NCBI RefSeq assembly: GCF_030148435.1
Contig: NZ_JASBTN010000001.1
Coordinates: forward strand, 1 to 64,000
DNA length: 64,000 bases
Reading direction: 5' to 3'
From: Aliiroseovarius sp.
GTDB taxonomy: Bacteria > Pseudomonadota > Alphaproteobacteria > Rhodobacterales > Rhodobacteraceae
Below the pieces are notes generated by a model. The model saw only the letters and a list, made by a program, of their open reading frames with translations. It was not told the DNA's origin and did not search any database. Made by a program: the position numbers and the translations under genes. Below are positions 9,073 to 18,422 of the stretch, in pieces; the first letter of the stretch is position 1, and every line of letters starts with the position of its first letter.

Positions 9073-10074
9073 ATGACGAACGAAGAGCTTGTGGGTGAGA
9101 TCGAGGCGTTGGGCGCGAAGCTGGCCCGGGCCAGGGCGTCGATAGCGCGCCGGATCATCGGTCAGGAAGAGGTTGTGGACTTGACCCTGTCGGCGATGCT
9201 GTCAGGGGGGCATGCGCTGTTGATCGGTCTGCCCGGTCTGGGCAAGACACGGCTGGTCGAGACACTGTCGACGGTGATGGGGCTGGACGCGGGGCGGGTG
9301 CAGTTCACCCCGGATCTGATGCCGGCGGACATCCTGGGGTCGGAGGTGCTGGAAGAAGGCCAGGGCGGCGCGCGGGCCTTTCGTTTCCTGAAAGGGCCGA
9401 TCTTCTGTCAACTGCTGCTGGCCGACGAGATCAACCGCGCCAGCCCGCGCACGCAATCGGCGCTGTTGCAGGCGATGCAGGAACGTGTGGTGACGATTGC
9501 GGGGCACGAGCACCGGATGCCCGCGCCCTTCCATGTGCTTGCCACGCAGAACCCGCTGGAGCAGGAAGGCACCTATCCGCTGCCCGAGGCGCAGCTTGAC
9601 CGGTTCCTGTTGCAGATCGACGTGGACTATCCGACCCGCGATGCGGAGCGCGATATTCTGCTGGCGACGACCGGCACGCAGGACGCCCGGGCGGAAGCTG
9701 TGTTTACCGCCGAGGAGCTGATGGCGGCGCAACATCTGCTGCGCCGCATGCCTGTGGGCGAGGCGCTGGTCGAGGCGATCCTCGATCTCGTGCGTGCCTG
9801 TCGGCCCGATGATGACAGCGCACCCGAGGCGGTGCGCGAGGCGGTCAGCTGGGGGCCGGGGCCGCGGGCCGCGCAGGCCTTGATGCTGCTGGTGCGGGCG
9901 CGGGCCCTGCTGGAGGGACGACTGGTGCCGGGGCTTGCGGACCTCGAAGCGCTGGCGCGTCCGGTACTGATCCACCGCATGGCATTGAGTTATGGCGCAC
10001 GGGCCCGTGGCGAGAGCCTTGCGGGTCTGATTGATTCAGTGGTGGCGGAGCGGGCCGGGAAGGCCGCCGCTTGA
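9073..10074 (+). CDS. MoxR-family AAA+ ATPase
   Basis: A 333-residue AAA+ ATPase of the MoxR group. Walker A is GLPGLGKTRL, Walker B is LLLADEINRASPR, and the sensor region NPLEQEGTYPLPEAQLDRF is typical. MoxR proteins act as chaperone-like partners of vWA proteins in assembling or activating envelope or metal enzymes. It heads a four-gene operon: its stop overlaps the next start (TTGA), and DUF58, DUF4159 and vWA-like genes follow, the classical MoxR company. Confidence 0.95.
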   Translation: MTNEELVGEIEALGAKLARARASIARRIIGQEEVVDLTLSAMLSGGHALLIGLPGLGKTRLVETLSTVMGLDAGRVQFTPDLMPADILGSEVLEEGQGGARAFRFLKGPIFCQLLLADEINRASPRTQSALLQAMQERVVTIAGHEHRMPAPFHVLATQNPLEQEGTYPLPEAQLDRFLLQIDVDYPTRDAERDILLATTGTQDARAEAVFTAEELMAAQHLLRRMPVGEALVEAILDLVRACRPDDDSAPEAVREAVSWGPGPRAAQALMLLVRARALLEGRLVPGLADLEALARPVLIHRMALSYGARARGESLAGLIDSVVAERAGKAAA

Positions 10075-10937
10075 GCCCCGCCGTCCTGCGCGCGCGGGCC
10101 GAGGCGCTGGCCCAACCCCTACCGCCCCTGCTGGCGGAGGCGCGGCAGCTCGCGGCCTCGATCCAGCTGGGCGAACACGGGCGGCGCCGGCCGGGTATGG
10201 GGGACGCGTTCTGGCAATATCGCCCTGCGATGCAGGGGGATCCGGCGCGCGCGATCGACTGGCGCCGCTCGGCCCGGTCGGATCAGCATTTCGTGCAGGA
10301 AAAGGAATGGCAGGCGGCACAGAGCGTGGTGCTTTGGGTGGACCGGTCTGCCGCGATGCAGTTTTCCGCCGCCGAACGCGTGACCAAGGCGGACCGTGCG
10401 GCGGTCCTGGGGCTGGCGCTTGCCTCGCTGCTGGTGCGCGGTGGCGAACGGGTCGGCCTGTCGGACATGCCCAGCCCGCCGATGAGCGGTGATCTGCAGG
10501 TGGAACGGATGGCGCGGCTCCTGATGGCCGAAGAGGATGTCGAGTACGGAGAACCTCGTCTGACCCAGCTGCCCGCACATGGCCGCGCCGTGTTCCTGTC
10601 GGATTTCCTTGGTCCGATCGAGGCGGTGGAGGCGGCCTTGGCCCGTGCCACGGGCCGCGGCCTGTCAGGGGTTCTTTTGCAGGTGCTGGACCCGGTGGAG
10701 GAGGCATTTCCCTTTGCGGGACGCACGCTGTTTCACTCCATGTCCGGCGGGTTGCGCCACGAGACCCGCGAGGCGGCGGACCTGCGGGATGCCTATCAGG
10801 CGCGGTTGGCGGAGCGAAAGGCGGCGCTGTCGGCCCTGGCCGCAAGCCATGGCTGGCGCTGTCACACCCATCACACCGGTGACACCCCGGCGGCGGCGCT
10901 GTTGTGGCTTTATCACGCGTTGGAACGGCAGCGCTGA
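10071..10937 (+). CDS. DUF58 domain protein
   Basis: A 288-residue protein with a TTG start at 10071 overlapping the moxR stop. The DUF58 signature is clear: GDPARAIDWRRSARSDQHFV followed by a QEKEW segment, and then a vWA-like core (VVLWVDRSAAM) with a degenerate metal-ion site. DUF58 proteins accompany MoxR ATPases and are thought to be their vWA-type effectors. The next gene begins within the stop codon (ATGA), so translation is coupled through the whole cluster. Confidence 0.93.
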   Translation: MSPAVLRARAEALAQPLPPLLAEARQLAASIQLGEHGRRRPGMGDAFWQYRPAMQGDPARAIDWRRSARSDQHFVQEKEWQAAQSVVLWVDRSAAMQFSAAERVTKADRAAVLGLALASLLVRGGERVGLSDMPSPPMSGDLQVERMARLLMAEEDVEYGEPRLTQLPAHGRAVFLSDFLGPIEAVEAALARATGRGLSGVLLQVLDPVEEAFPFAGRTLFHSMSGGLRHETREAADLRDAYQARLAERKAALSALAASHGWRCHTHHTGDTPAAALLWLYHALERQR

Positions 10938-13690
10938 TGTGGGCGCTGGGGCCGATAGGCTTTGCCACGCCGTGGCTGCTGCTGGCATTGGCCGGGCTGC
11001 CGGTGCTGTGGTGGCTCCTGCGCGCGGTGCCGCCCGCGCCGATCCGCAGGCGCTTCCCCGGTGTCGTGCTGCTTTTGGGGCTGGAGGATCGCAATCAGCA
11101 ATCCGACCGTACGCCCTGGTGGTTGCTGCTGCTGCGCATGCTGGCGGTGGCGGGGCTGATCATCGGTCTGGCCGGGCCTGTGCTGAACCCGGACCGCGCC
11201 GGCCTGCCGCGTTCGGGCCCGCTGCTGGTGTTCATCGACAATGGCTGGGCCGCCGCGCCGGATTGGGCCGCCCGAATCGAGGCCGTGGATGCCGCCCTGG
11301 CCGAGGCTGCCCAGGATGGGCGTCCGGTGGCGGTGGTGCTGGCCTCGGACGTGCCGGGCGAGGGGCTGCCGCTGCGACCGGCCGGGGAATGGCGTGCCCG
11401 TTTGGCCGGGCTGGAACCCGTGGCCTGGGCGCCGGGCTATGGCGCTGCGATGGCCTGGGCGCCGGACCTGCCCGGCACGGAGGTGCTGTGGCTCTCGGAT
11501 GGTTTGGACCACGAGGGGCGCGCGACCCTACTGGCCATGTACCAACGGGCGGGCGACGTGACGGTGGCCGAACCGCCCGCCCCGCGTCTGGGGCTGTTGC
11601 CCCCGCGGTTCGAGGATGGCGCGGTAAAGCTGGAACTTCTGCGCAGCGCCGAGGGCGGGGAACGCACCGTGCAGGTTGCCGCCATCGGCCCGGACCCCAA
11701 CGGCATTGAACGGACCCTGGCCCGGGCCGAGCTGACCCTTGCCCCTGGCGCGTTGCGCGCCGAGACTGCCCTGACCCTGCCGCCCGAACTGCGCAACCGC
11801 CTGACCCGTTTCGAGGTGGAAGGCATGCGCAGCGCGGGCAGCGTTGCCCTGGCCGATGACAGCCTCCGCCGCCGCCGGGTGGCCCTGGTCGGCGGGGCTG
11901 ATCGCGAGGGGTTGGAACTGCTGTCGCCGCTGCACTACCTGCGCCAGGCGCTGGAGCCGACCGCCGAACTGATCGAAGGCGCGCTGAACGATTTGATCCA
12001 GGCCAGCCCGGACGTGGTGATCCTGGCCGATGTGGCGACCCTTGCAGAACCCGACCAGCGTGCCCTGGCGGAATGGGTGGCCCAAGGGGGGCTGCTGCTG
12101 CGCTTTGCCGGGCCACGGCTTGCCGCGAGCGACGTAGGGCGCGGGATCGAGGATATCCTGCTGCCTGTGCGCCTGCGCGCGGGCGGACGCAATGTGGGCG
12201 GTGCGATGAGCTGGGGCAGCCCGCGCGCGCTGGCCCCGTTCAGCGATCAATCGCCCTTCCATGGGCTTGCGGTGCCCGACGACGTTCTGGTCTCGGCCCA
12301 GGTGCTGGCGGAACCCGGCCCCGATCTGGGCGAGCGGACGATCGCGGCTCTGGCGGATGGCACGCCGCTTGTCACCCGCAAGGCGCTGGGGGAAGGCGCG
12401 GTGGTGCTGGTGCACGTCTCGGCCAACGCGGAATGGTCTACCCTGCCGCTCTCGGGCCTTTTCGTGCAGATGCTGGAGCGGCTCGCCGTTTCGACCCGGC
12501 CCACGCGGCCCGAGGCCGAGACGCTGGCAGGCACGACCTGGCAGGCGGAGCAGCTGCTGGACGGGTTCGGCATGCTGGTGAAGGCCGAGGCGATGGCCGG
12601 AGTGGAGGGCGAACGCCTGGCCGGGCTGGCCGGGCCGGACCTACCGCCGGGGCTTTACGCCGAGGCCGACCGGCGCATTGCGGTCAATGCGCTGGGGGCA
12701 GGGGCGCAACTGGCCCCCGCCAACTGGCCCGCCGGTGTTGTGCCGGTCTGGGACGTGGCGCGCGCGGCGCAACCGCTGGGGCATTTGTTCCTGCTGGCCG
12801 CGCTGCTTCTTCTGCTTGTGGATATTCTTGCCGCCCTGCGGCTGAGCGGCCGCCTGGGCGGGGCGGTGGCCGCGCTGGCTCTGATCGGGTTGATACCCCT
12901 GTCCGAGGCACGCGCCCAGGAGGGTGAAGCCGTTGATCCCGCCCAGCTGGCCGCGGCGGCCGAAGTGACCCTGGCCCATATCCTCACCGGCGACGCAGAC
13001 CTGGATGCGCTGGCCCGCGCCGGGCTGGACGGGCTTGCCGCCGAGCTCACCCGCCGCAGCTCTGTCGAACCGGCCCCGACGATCAGCGTGAATGTGGAGG
13101 CGGACGACCTGTCGCTCTTCCCGCTGCTTTACTGGCCGATCAGCGCGACGCAGCCGCTGCCGTCGCCTGCGGCCTATGGGCGGCTGAACCGCTATCTTGC
13201 CGGGGGCGGGTTGATCCTGTTCGATACGCGGGACGGGAACCTGAGCGGCACCGGAGGCTCGACCCCCGCCGGGCAGCGCCTGCGCGCGCTGGCGGCCCCG
13301 CTGGATGTGCCTCCCTTGGAACCCATTCCGCTGGATCACGTGCTGACCCGAACCTTCTACCTTCTGGGGGATTTCCCGGGCCGTTATGCAGGCCAACCGG
13401 TCTGGGCCGAAGCCGCGCCGCCGGATGCCGAACAGGCCGAGGGCATGCCGTTCCGCAACCTCAATGACGGGGTCACACCGGTGATCATCGGTGGCAATGA
13501 CTGGGCCGGGGCCTGGGCGCTGGACGCGGGTGGTCGGCCCCTGCTGCCGGTCGGGCGTGGCGGCGCGGGCGAGCGTCAGCGCGAAATGGCCTATCGCTTC
13601 GGGGTGAATCTGGTCATGCATGTGCTGACGGGGAATTACAAAAGTGACCAGGTCCATGTGCCGGCGCTGCTGGAAAGGCTGGGCCAATGA
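10937..13690 (+). CDS. DUF4159 domain protein with BatA-like membrane N-terminus
   Basis: A 917-residue membrane protein. The N-terminus has two hydrophobic helices (FATPWLLLALAGLPVLWWLL and a second near residue 70), the aerotolerance-regulator BatA pattern. A long periplasmic vWA/GATase-like region follows, then further helices around residues 615-660. The C-terminal 200 residues form a DUF4159 domain (LFPLLYWPIS, LNRYLAGGGLILFDTRDG). ATG 10937 overlaps the DUF58 stop. It is probably an envelope component of the MoxR system; its biochemical activity is unknown. Confidence 0.9.
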   Translation: MWALGPIGFATPWLLLALAGLPVLWWLLRAVPPAPIRRRFPGVVLLLGLEDRNQQSDRTPWWLLLLRMLAVAGLIIGLAGPVLNPDRAGLPRSGPLLVFIDNGWAAAPDWAARIEAVDAALAEAAQDGRPVAVVLASDVPGEGLPLRPAGEWRARLAGLEPVAWAPGYGAAMAWAPDLPGTEVLWLSDGLDHEGRATLLAMYQRAGDVTVAEPPAPRLGLLPPRFEDGAVKLELLRSAEGGERTVQVAAIGPDPNGIERTLARAELTLAPGALRAETALTLPPELRNRLTRFEVEGMRSAGSVALADDSLRRRRVALVGGADREGLELLSPLHYLRQALEPTAELIEGALNDLIQASPDVVILADVATLAEPDQRALAEWVAQGGLLLRFAGPRLAASDVGRGIEDILLPVRLRAGGRNVGGAMSWGSPRALAPFSDQSPFHGLAVPDDVLVSAQVLAEPGPDLGERTIAALADGTPLVTRKALGEGAVVLVHVSANAEWSTLPLSGLFVQMLERLAVSTRPTRPEAETLAGTTWQAEQLLDGFGMLVKAEAMAGVEGERLAGLAGPDLPPGLYAEADRRIAVNALGAGAQLAPANWPAGVVPVWDVARAAQPLGHLFLLAALLLLLVDILAALRLSGRLGGAVAALALIGLIPLSEARAQEGEAVDPAQLAAAAEVTLAHILTGDADLDALARAGLDGLAAELTRRSSVEPAPTISVNVEADDLSLFPLLYWPISATQPLPSPAAYGRLNRYLAGGGLILFDTRDGNLSGTGGSTPAGQRLRALAAPLDVPPLEPIPLDHVLTRTFYLLGDFPGRYAGQPVWAEAAPPDAEQAEGMPFRNLNDGVTPVIIGGNDWAGAWALDAGGRPLLPVGRGGAGERQREMAYRFGVNLVMHVLTGNYKSDQVHVPALLERLGQ

Positions 13691-15759
13691 ATGCGACCAG
13701 CGTGATCTTCGACCCTGCCTTGCCCTGGCCCGTCCTGGCCGGGCTGGCGGCGCTGGCGGTGCTGCTGGTGGCACTGGGGGCATGGCGCGGGTTGGCGGGT
13801 TGGGGCCTGCGTGCGCTGGCTCTGACGGGGATCCTGTTCGTCCTGTCCGGGCCGTCCCTGCATCAGGAAGAGCGGGATCCGCTCTCCGATATACTCCTGG
13901 TCTTGCTGGATGAAAGCGCCTCGCAGGGCCTTTCCGATCGGGCCGCGCAGAGCGCTGCCGCTTTTGCCTCGATCGAAGCGCGGGTGGCGGCCACCGAAGG
14001 GTTGGAAATGTCCCTGGCTCGGGTGGGTGACGGCGAAGGGGATCTGGGGACCCGTCTGGCCTCGACCCTTTCGCAGGCCCTGGCGGAATTGCCCCGCGAC
14101 CGGTTGGCAGGTGTCGTGATGATCTCGGACGGGCGGGTGCATGACGTGGAGCTGATGCCCGACAGCCCGGCGCCCGCCCATCTGCTGCTGACCGGGCGTG
14201 ACACCGATTGGGACCGCCGCCTGGTGGTGGAAAACGCCCCTGCCTTCGCCATCCTGGGTGAAGAGCAGGAAATCCGGCTGCGCATCGAGGATCAGGGTGC
14301 GGCACCCGCGGGCAATGGGCGCACCATGCTGGAAATCTCGATCGATGGCGGCGAGCCGATCCAGCATGACGTGCCGGTCGGTGAAAGCCTGCGCCTGCCC
14401 GTCGTGCTGACACATGGCGGGCAGAACGTGATCCGCTTTTCGGTTGCCGAAGAGGATGGCGAGCTGACCGCGCGCAACAATGCGGCCGTGGTGCAGATCA
14501 GCGGCGTGCGCGACCGGCTGCGGGTGCTGCTTGTCTCGGGCCAGCCGCATCCGGGCACGCGCACCTGGCGCAACCTGTTGAAATCCGACGCCTCGGTCGA
14601 TCTTGTGCATTTCACCATCCTGCGTCCACCGAACAAGCAGGATGGCGTGCCGGTGAGCGAGCTGAGCCTGATCGCCTTCCCGACGCAGGAATTGTTCCTG
14701 GAGAAGGTCTCTGAATTCGACCTGATCATCTTCGACCGCTACATGCTGCGCGGTATCCTGCCGGGGCAGTATCTTGGCTCGGTACGCGATTATGTGCGGG
14801 ATGGCGGCGCGGTGCTGGTGGCCGCCGGGCCGGATTTTGCCACCGCGCAGAGCCTTGCGCGCTCGCCTCTGGGCGAGATTCTGCCCGCCACACCCAGTTC
14901 CCGGGTGATCGAACGCGATTTCGTGCCGGAAGTGACCGATCTTGGCGCCCGCCACCCGGTGACGCGCGGCTTGGAGCAGTTCGCTCCGCCCGATGGCTGG
15001 GGCCGTTGGCTGCGGCTGGTTGAACTGGAGGCGGGGGGAAGCGGCCAGGTGGTCATGGCGGGGCTGGACCGGCCGCTTCTGAGCCTCGACCGGGTGGGCG
15101 AGGGGCGCGTGGCGCTGCTGGCCTCGGACCATGCCTGGTTGTGGAGCCGGGGCTACGAGGGGGGCGGGCCTCAGCTGGAACTGCTGCGCCGCCTGGCCCA
15201 TTGGATGATGAAGGAGCCGGAGCTGGAGGAGGAGGCGCTTGGCGCCCGGGCAGAGGGGCTGCGCCTGGTGGTGACACGCCGGACCCTGGGGGAAGGCGGG
15301 CGCGAGGTGCGTGTCACCCGGCCGGACGGTGTGGAAGAAACCCTGACCTTGACCGAAGAAGAGCCCGGGCTCTATCGCGGCACCTACCTGGCGCCGGAAA
15401 TGGGGCTGTATCTTCTGGAAGAAGGCGACCTGAACGCAGTCGCCGCCCTGGGCCCGGCCGCACCCCGCGAGTTCGAGCAGACCGTGGCAACGGATGCTCT
15501 TCTGGCCCCGGCGCTGAAGGCATCGGGCGGCGAGACAAAACGGTTGGAAGACGGGGTGCCAGCCTTGCGTTCGGTGCGCCCGGGACGTCCTGCGGCGGGG
15601 CCGGGCTGGATCGGCTTCACCCCGCGCGAGGCCTATGTGACCACGGCGCTGACTGTCGTGCCCCTGGCGCCTGCCTGGCTGATCCTGCTGGTTCTGGCCG
15701 GGCTGGCGATCGGGGCCTGGCTCTGGGAGGGGCGGGAGCGCGGCTCGGGTCAAGGTTAG
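13687..15759 (+). CDS. Membrane-anchored vWA/glutamine-amidotransferase-like protein
   Basis: A 690-residue protein starting inside the DUF4159 stop codon. Two N-terminal transmembrane helices (about 15-60) and one C-terminal helix (about 655-680) frame a large periplasmic part. The segment ILLVLLDESASQG resembles a vWA start with an altered metal site, and YVRDGGAVLVAAGPDFA resembles a class I glutamine amidotransferase-like fold without an obvious catalytic Cys. It ends the MoxR operon and faces a convergent gene. The function is inferred only from the operon. Confidence 0.85.
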   Translation: MNATSVIFDPALPWPVLAGLAALAVLLVALGAWRGLAGWGLRALALTGILFVLSGPSLHQEERDPLSDILLVLLDESASQGLSDRAAQSAAAFASIEARVAATEGLEMSLARVGDGEGDLGTRLASTLSQALAELPRDRLAGVVMISDGRVHDVELMPDSPAPAHLLLTGRDTDWDRRLVVENAPAFAILGEEQEIRLRIEDQGAAPAGNGRTMLEISIDGGEPIQHDVPVGESLRLPVVLTHGGQNVIRFSVAEEDGELTARNNAAVVQISGVRDRLRVLLVSGQPHPGTRTWRNLLKSDASVDLVHFTILRPPNKQDGVPVSELSLIAFPTQELFLEKVSEFDLIIFDRYMLRGILPGQYLGSVRDYVRDGGAVLVAAGPDFATAQSLARSPLGEILPATPSSRVIERDFVPEVTDLGARHPVTRGLEQFAPPDGWGRWLRLVELEAGGSGQVVMAGLDRPLLSLDRVGEGRVALLASDHAWLWSRGYEGGGPQLELLRRLAHWMMKEPELEEEALGARAEGLRLVVTRRTLGEGGREVRVTRPDGVEETLTLTEEEPGLYRGTYLAPEMGLYLLEEGDLNAVAALGPAAPREFEQTVATDALLAPALKASGGETKRLEDGVPALRSVRPGRPAAGPGWIGFTPREAYVTTALTVVPLAPAWLILLVLAGLAIGAWLWEGRERGSGQG

Positions 15760-15870
15760 CCCTTGGCAGTGATGGAATCTTAGTGACCGAAAGTGCGCAG
15801 GCGGTTGATATTGAATGATTTTGCGTGGCGCTGATTTTCTGGATTTCTGGCGTTTGGCATTCCGCTGGTC

Positions 15871-16212
15871 CTACTCCAACGGCAAGACAAACACCTGATC
15901 CCCCCAACCATCCCGCCCACAGCGGGCGCGGATAAGCAGCGCCTCGACACCATCGGGCACATCCAGCAGCAAGGAGCGCGTGAAGGGCTGCTCGTCCACA
16001 TGCGGATGGGCCAGAACGCGCAGCCCCAACGCCTGCCCGTCCTGTGCGCGAACCTCCCAGCCATCGGCATAGTGATTCCAACCCGTATCGGGATGAGACA
16101 GGGTCACATGCACAGTGCTGCCGCGCATCTCGGCTGCCTCGATCGCTGGGAAATCGGCCAGCGCTGGCAGGGCGGCAATCACGCTCGGTGCAATGAAAAA
16201 CAGCGATTTCAC
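15871..16212 (-). CDS. Small secreted protein, unknown function
   Basis: A 113-residue protein starting at GTG 16212, within the stop of the upstream DUF599 gene (GTGA), which indicates translational coupling. An N-terminal signal peptide (FIAPSVIAALPALA) is followed by a compact domain with a WNHYADGWEV segment, a PHVDEQPF segment and a single Cys near the C-terminus (RARCGRDGW). I do not recognise a named family. The start codon was chosen for the overlap and the signal peptide. Confidence 0.8.
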   Translation of the reverse strand: MKSLFFIAPSVIAALPALADFPAIEAAEMRGSTVHVTLSHPDTGWNHYADGWEVRAQDGQALGLRVLAHPHVDEQPFTRSLLLDVPDGVEALLIRARCGRDGWGDQVFVLPLE

Positions 16213-16907
16213 ACCTTGTCCTCCAACAGGACCGCGCGTGACCTGGACGCGAACTCGCGTCGCCACAGGACGAACAGCGTGATCAACGTGGCCGCGATGA
16301 GCCCCATTGGACCCGCGAACCAGGCCAGCGCGGCCATCGCGAAATAAACCGACCTGAGCCCCCGGTTGAAACTGCGGGCGGCGGTGATGTTGACCTCGGC
16401 GGCCTGGGCGGCGCGGGGAAAGGCGCGCGGATCCTCCGGATCGTTGGGGACCGACGCCATGACCACGGCGCAATACCCGAACAGGCGATGCGACCAGACA
16501 AAGCTCAGGAAGGCATGGGCCAACAGGCCGATCACCAGCAGGATGCGCACTTCCCAGACCAGAGCGGGCGCCTCGGCCTGGGCCAGGTCTGCGGCAACGC
16601 CGGACAGCCGGTCCGTGTTTCCCAGCAATGCCAGCCCGCCGCCGATGCCGATCATCGTCGCGGAGGCAAAGAAACTGGCCCCCTGGCGCAGGGTCGACAG
16701 GATCGACCCGTCAAAGATACGGGGCTGGCGCGTGACCATCTGAACCATCCATTCGCGCCGGTAACGTGCCACCAGCTTCGAGGTCGAGACCCGCCTGTCC
16801 GCCGGGTGTTCGATCCGCCAGCCGATGCCGATCCAACCTGCCAGAAGCGCGCAGACAGCCAGGGCATCAAGCAGAGAGAAAGGGGCCAATTGGTCAAGAA
16901 TTTGCAT
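16209..16907 (-). CDS. DUF599 family membrane protein
   Basis: A 232-residue integral membrane protein with about four helices: residues 12-30, 75-97, 118-140 and 185-215. The segments REWMVQMVTRQPRIFDG and SFNRGLRSVYFAMAALAWF are typical of DUF599. The function of the family is unknown. It is the first gene of a two-gene unit with the secreted 113-residue protein, and both are divergent from glcD. Confidence 0.9.
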   Translation of the reverse strand: MQILDQLAPFSLLDALAVCALLAGWIGIGWRIEHPADRRVSTSKLVARYRREWMVQMVTRQPRIFDGSILSTLRQGASFFASATMIGIGGGLALLGNTDRLSGVAADLAQAEAPALVWEVRILLVIGLLAHAFLSFVWSHRLFGYCAVVMASVPNDPEDPRAFPRAAQAAEVNITAARSFNRGLRSVYFAMAALAWFAGPMGLIAATLITLFVLWRREFASRSRAVLLEDKV

Positions 16908-16991
16908 GGAAAAACCCTAGCCGGATGGGAAGGCGCTTGCCAGCGTCAATTGGTTGGTTATATTTTCTTACCAATCAAGAGGAGGCGCGCC

Positions 16992-18422
16992 ATGCAAATG
17001 CCGACCCCGAATGCGCGGATCATTTCCAGAAAGCCGCAGATTGTCGATCACCTGAAGGCGTTGTTGCCGGATGGAGCCGTGATCCATGAAGAGCGCGAGA
17101 CGAAAGCCTATGAATGCGACGCGCTGACCGCCTATCGCTGCCCGCCGCTCTGTGTTGTGCTGCCGGAAAACACCCAACAGGTCGCTGCCGTCATGCGGCT
17201 GTGTCACGCGGAACGTATCCCGGTCGTGCCCCGCGGTGCCGGCACCTCGCTGGCCGGGGGCTCGCTGCCCACGGCGGATGCGGTCGTGCTGGGCACCGCG
17301 CGGCTGAATGGTGTGCTGGAAACCGACTATGAAAACCGCTTCATACGGGTCCAGGCGGGGCGTACCAATCTGTCGGTGACGGGTGCGGTCGAGGAAGACG
17401 GGTTCTTCTACGCCCCCGATCCGTCGAGCCAGCTGGCCTGTGCCATCGCCGGCAATATCGCGATGAATTCGGGTGGGGCGCATTGCCTGAAATACGGTGT
17501 CACCACGAACAACCTGATGGGTGTGACCATGGTCATGGCTGACGGCGAGGTGGTCGAAATCGGAGGGCCCTATCTGGATGCGGGCGGGCTCGATCTGCTG
17601 GGGCTCATTTGCGGTTCCGAAGGGCAGCTGGGCGTCGTGACCGAGGCCACCTTGCGTATCCTGGCCAAGCCCGAAGGGGCGCGGCCTGTGCTGATTGGTT
17701 ATGACAGCAACGATGTCGCCGGGCGCTGTGTCTCGGACATCATCAAGTCGGGCATATTGCCCGTGGCGATCGAGTTCATGGACCGCCCGGTGATCCGCGC
17801 GACCGAGGCTTTCGTGGGGGCAGGGTATCCGGATTGCGAGGCGCTGTTGATCATCGAAGTCGAAGGGTCCGAGGCGGAGATCCGGGACCAGCTGTCGCGC
17901 ATCATCGAGATCGCCCGCCGCCATGACCCGGTGGAGCTGCGCGAGAGCACCTCGGAAGAGGAAAGCACCGCGATCTGGCTGGGGCGCAAATCGGCCTTCG
18001 GCGCAATGGGGCGGATCAACGATTACATGTGCCTGGACGGCACCATCCCGGTCAGTGAACTGCCGCGTGTGCTGACCCGGATCGAAGAGCTGTCGGCGGA
18101 CTATGGCCTGGACGTTGGCAACGTCTTTCACGCGGGAGATGGCAACATGCACCCGCTGATCCTGTTCGACGCCAACAAGCCGGGCGATCTGGAAAAATGC
18201 GAGGCGCTGGGCGCGGATATCCTGCGGCTCTGCGTGGATGTCGGGGGATGTCTGACCGGTGAACATGGCGTCGGGGTCGAGAAACGCGACCTGATGGGCG
18301 CGCAGTACAGCCCGGACGACCTGGAAATCCAGCTGGCGGTGAAGGATGTGTTCGATCCGCAGTGGCTGCTCAACCCCGCCAAGGTTTTCCCCCTGGATGT
18401 GACCGAAGGACGCCGCACATGA
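16992..18422 (+). CDS. glcD: Glycolate oxidase FAD-linked subunit GlcD
   Basis: A 476-residue flavoprotein subunit that oxidises glycolate to glyoxylate. The FAD-binding PCMH domain contains PRGAGTSLAGGSLP and GNIAMNSGGAHCLKYG. The C-terminal cap has the metal-site motifs VFHAGDGNMHP and TGEHGVG. ATG 16992 follows AAGAGGAGGCGCGCC, an excellent ribosome site; the frame is open well upstream, but the earlier part overlaps the divergent DUF599 gene. It is first of the glcDEF operon, and the next gene starts inside its stop codon. Confidence 0.96.
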   Translation: MQMPTPNARIISRKPQIVDHLKALLPDGAVIHEERETKAYECDALTAYRCPPLCVVLPENTQQVAAVMRLCHAERIPVVPRGAGTSLAGGSLPTADAVVLGTARLNGVLETDYENRFIRVQAGRTNLSVTGAVEEDGFFYAPDPSSQLACAIAGNIAMNSGGAHCLKYGVTTNNLMGVTMVMADGEVVEIGGPYLDAGGLDLLGLICGSEGQLGVVTEATLRILAKPEGARPVLIGYDSNDVAGRCVSDIIKSGILPVAIEFMDRPVIRATEAFVGAGYPDCEALLIIEVEGSEAEIRDQLSRIIEIARRHDPVELRESTSEEESTAIWLGRKSAFGAMGRINDYMCLDGTIPVSELPRVLTRIEELSADYGLDVGNVFHAGDGNMHPLILFDANKPGDLEKCEALGADILRLCVDVGGCLTGEHGVGVEKRDLMGAQYSPDDLEIQLAVKDVFDPQWLLNPAKVFPLDVTEGRRT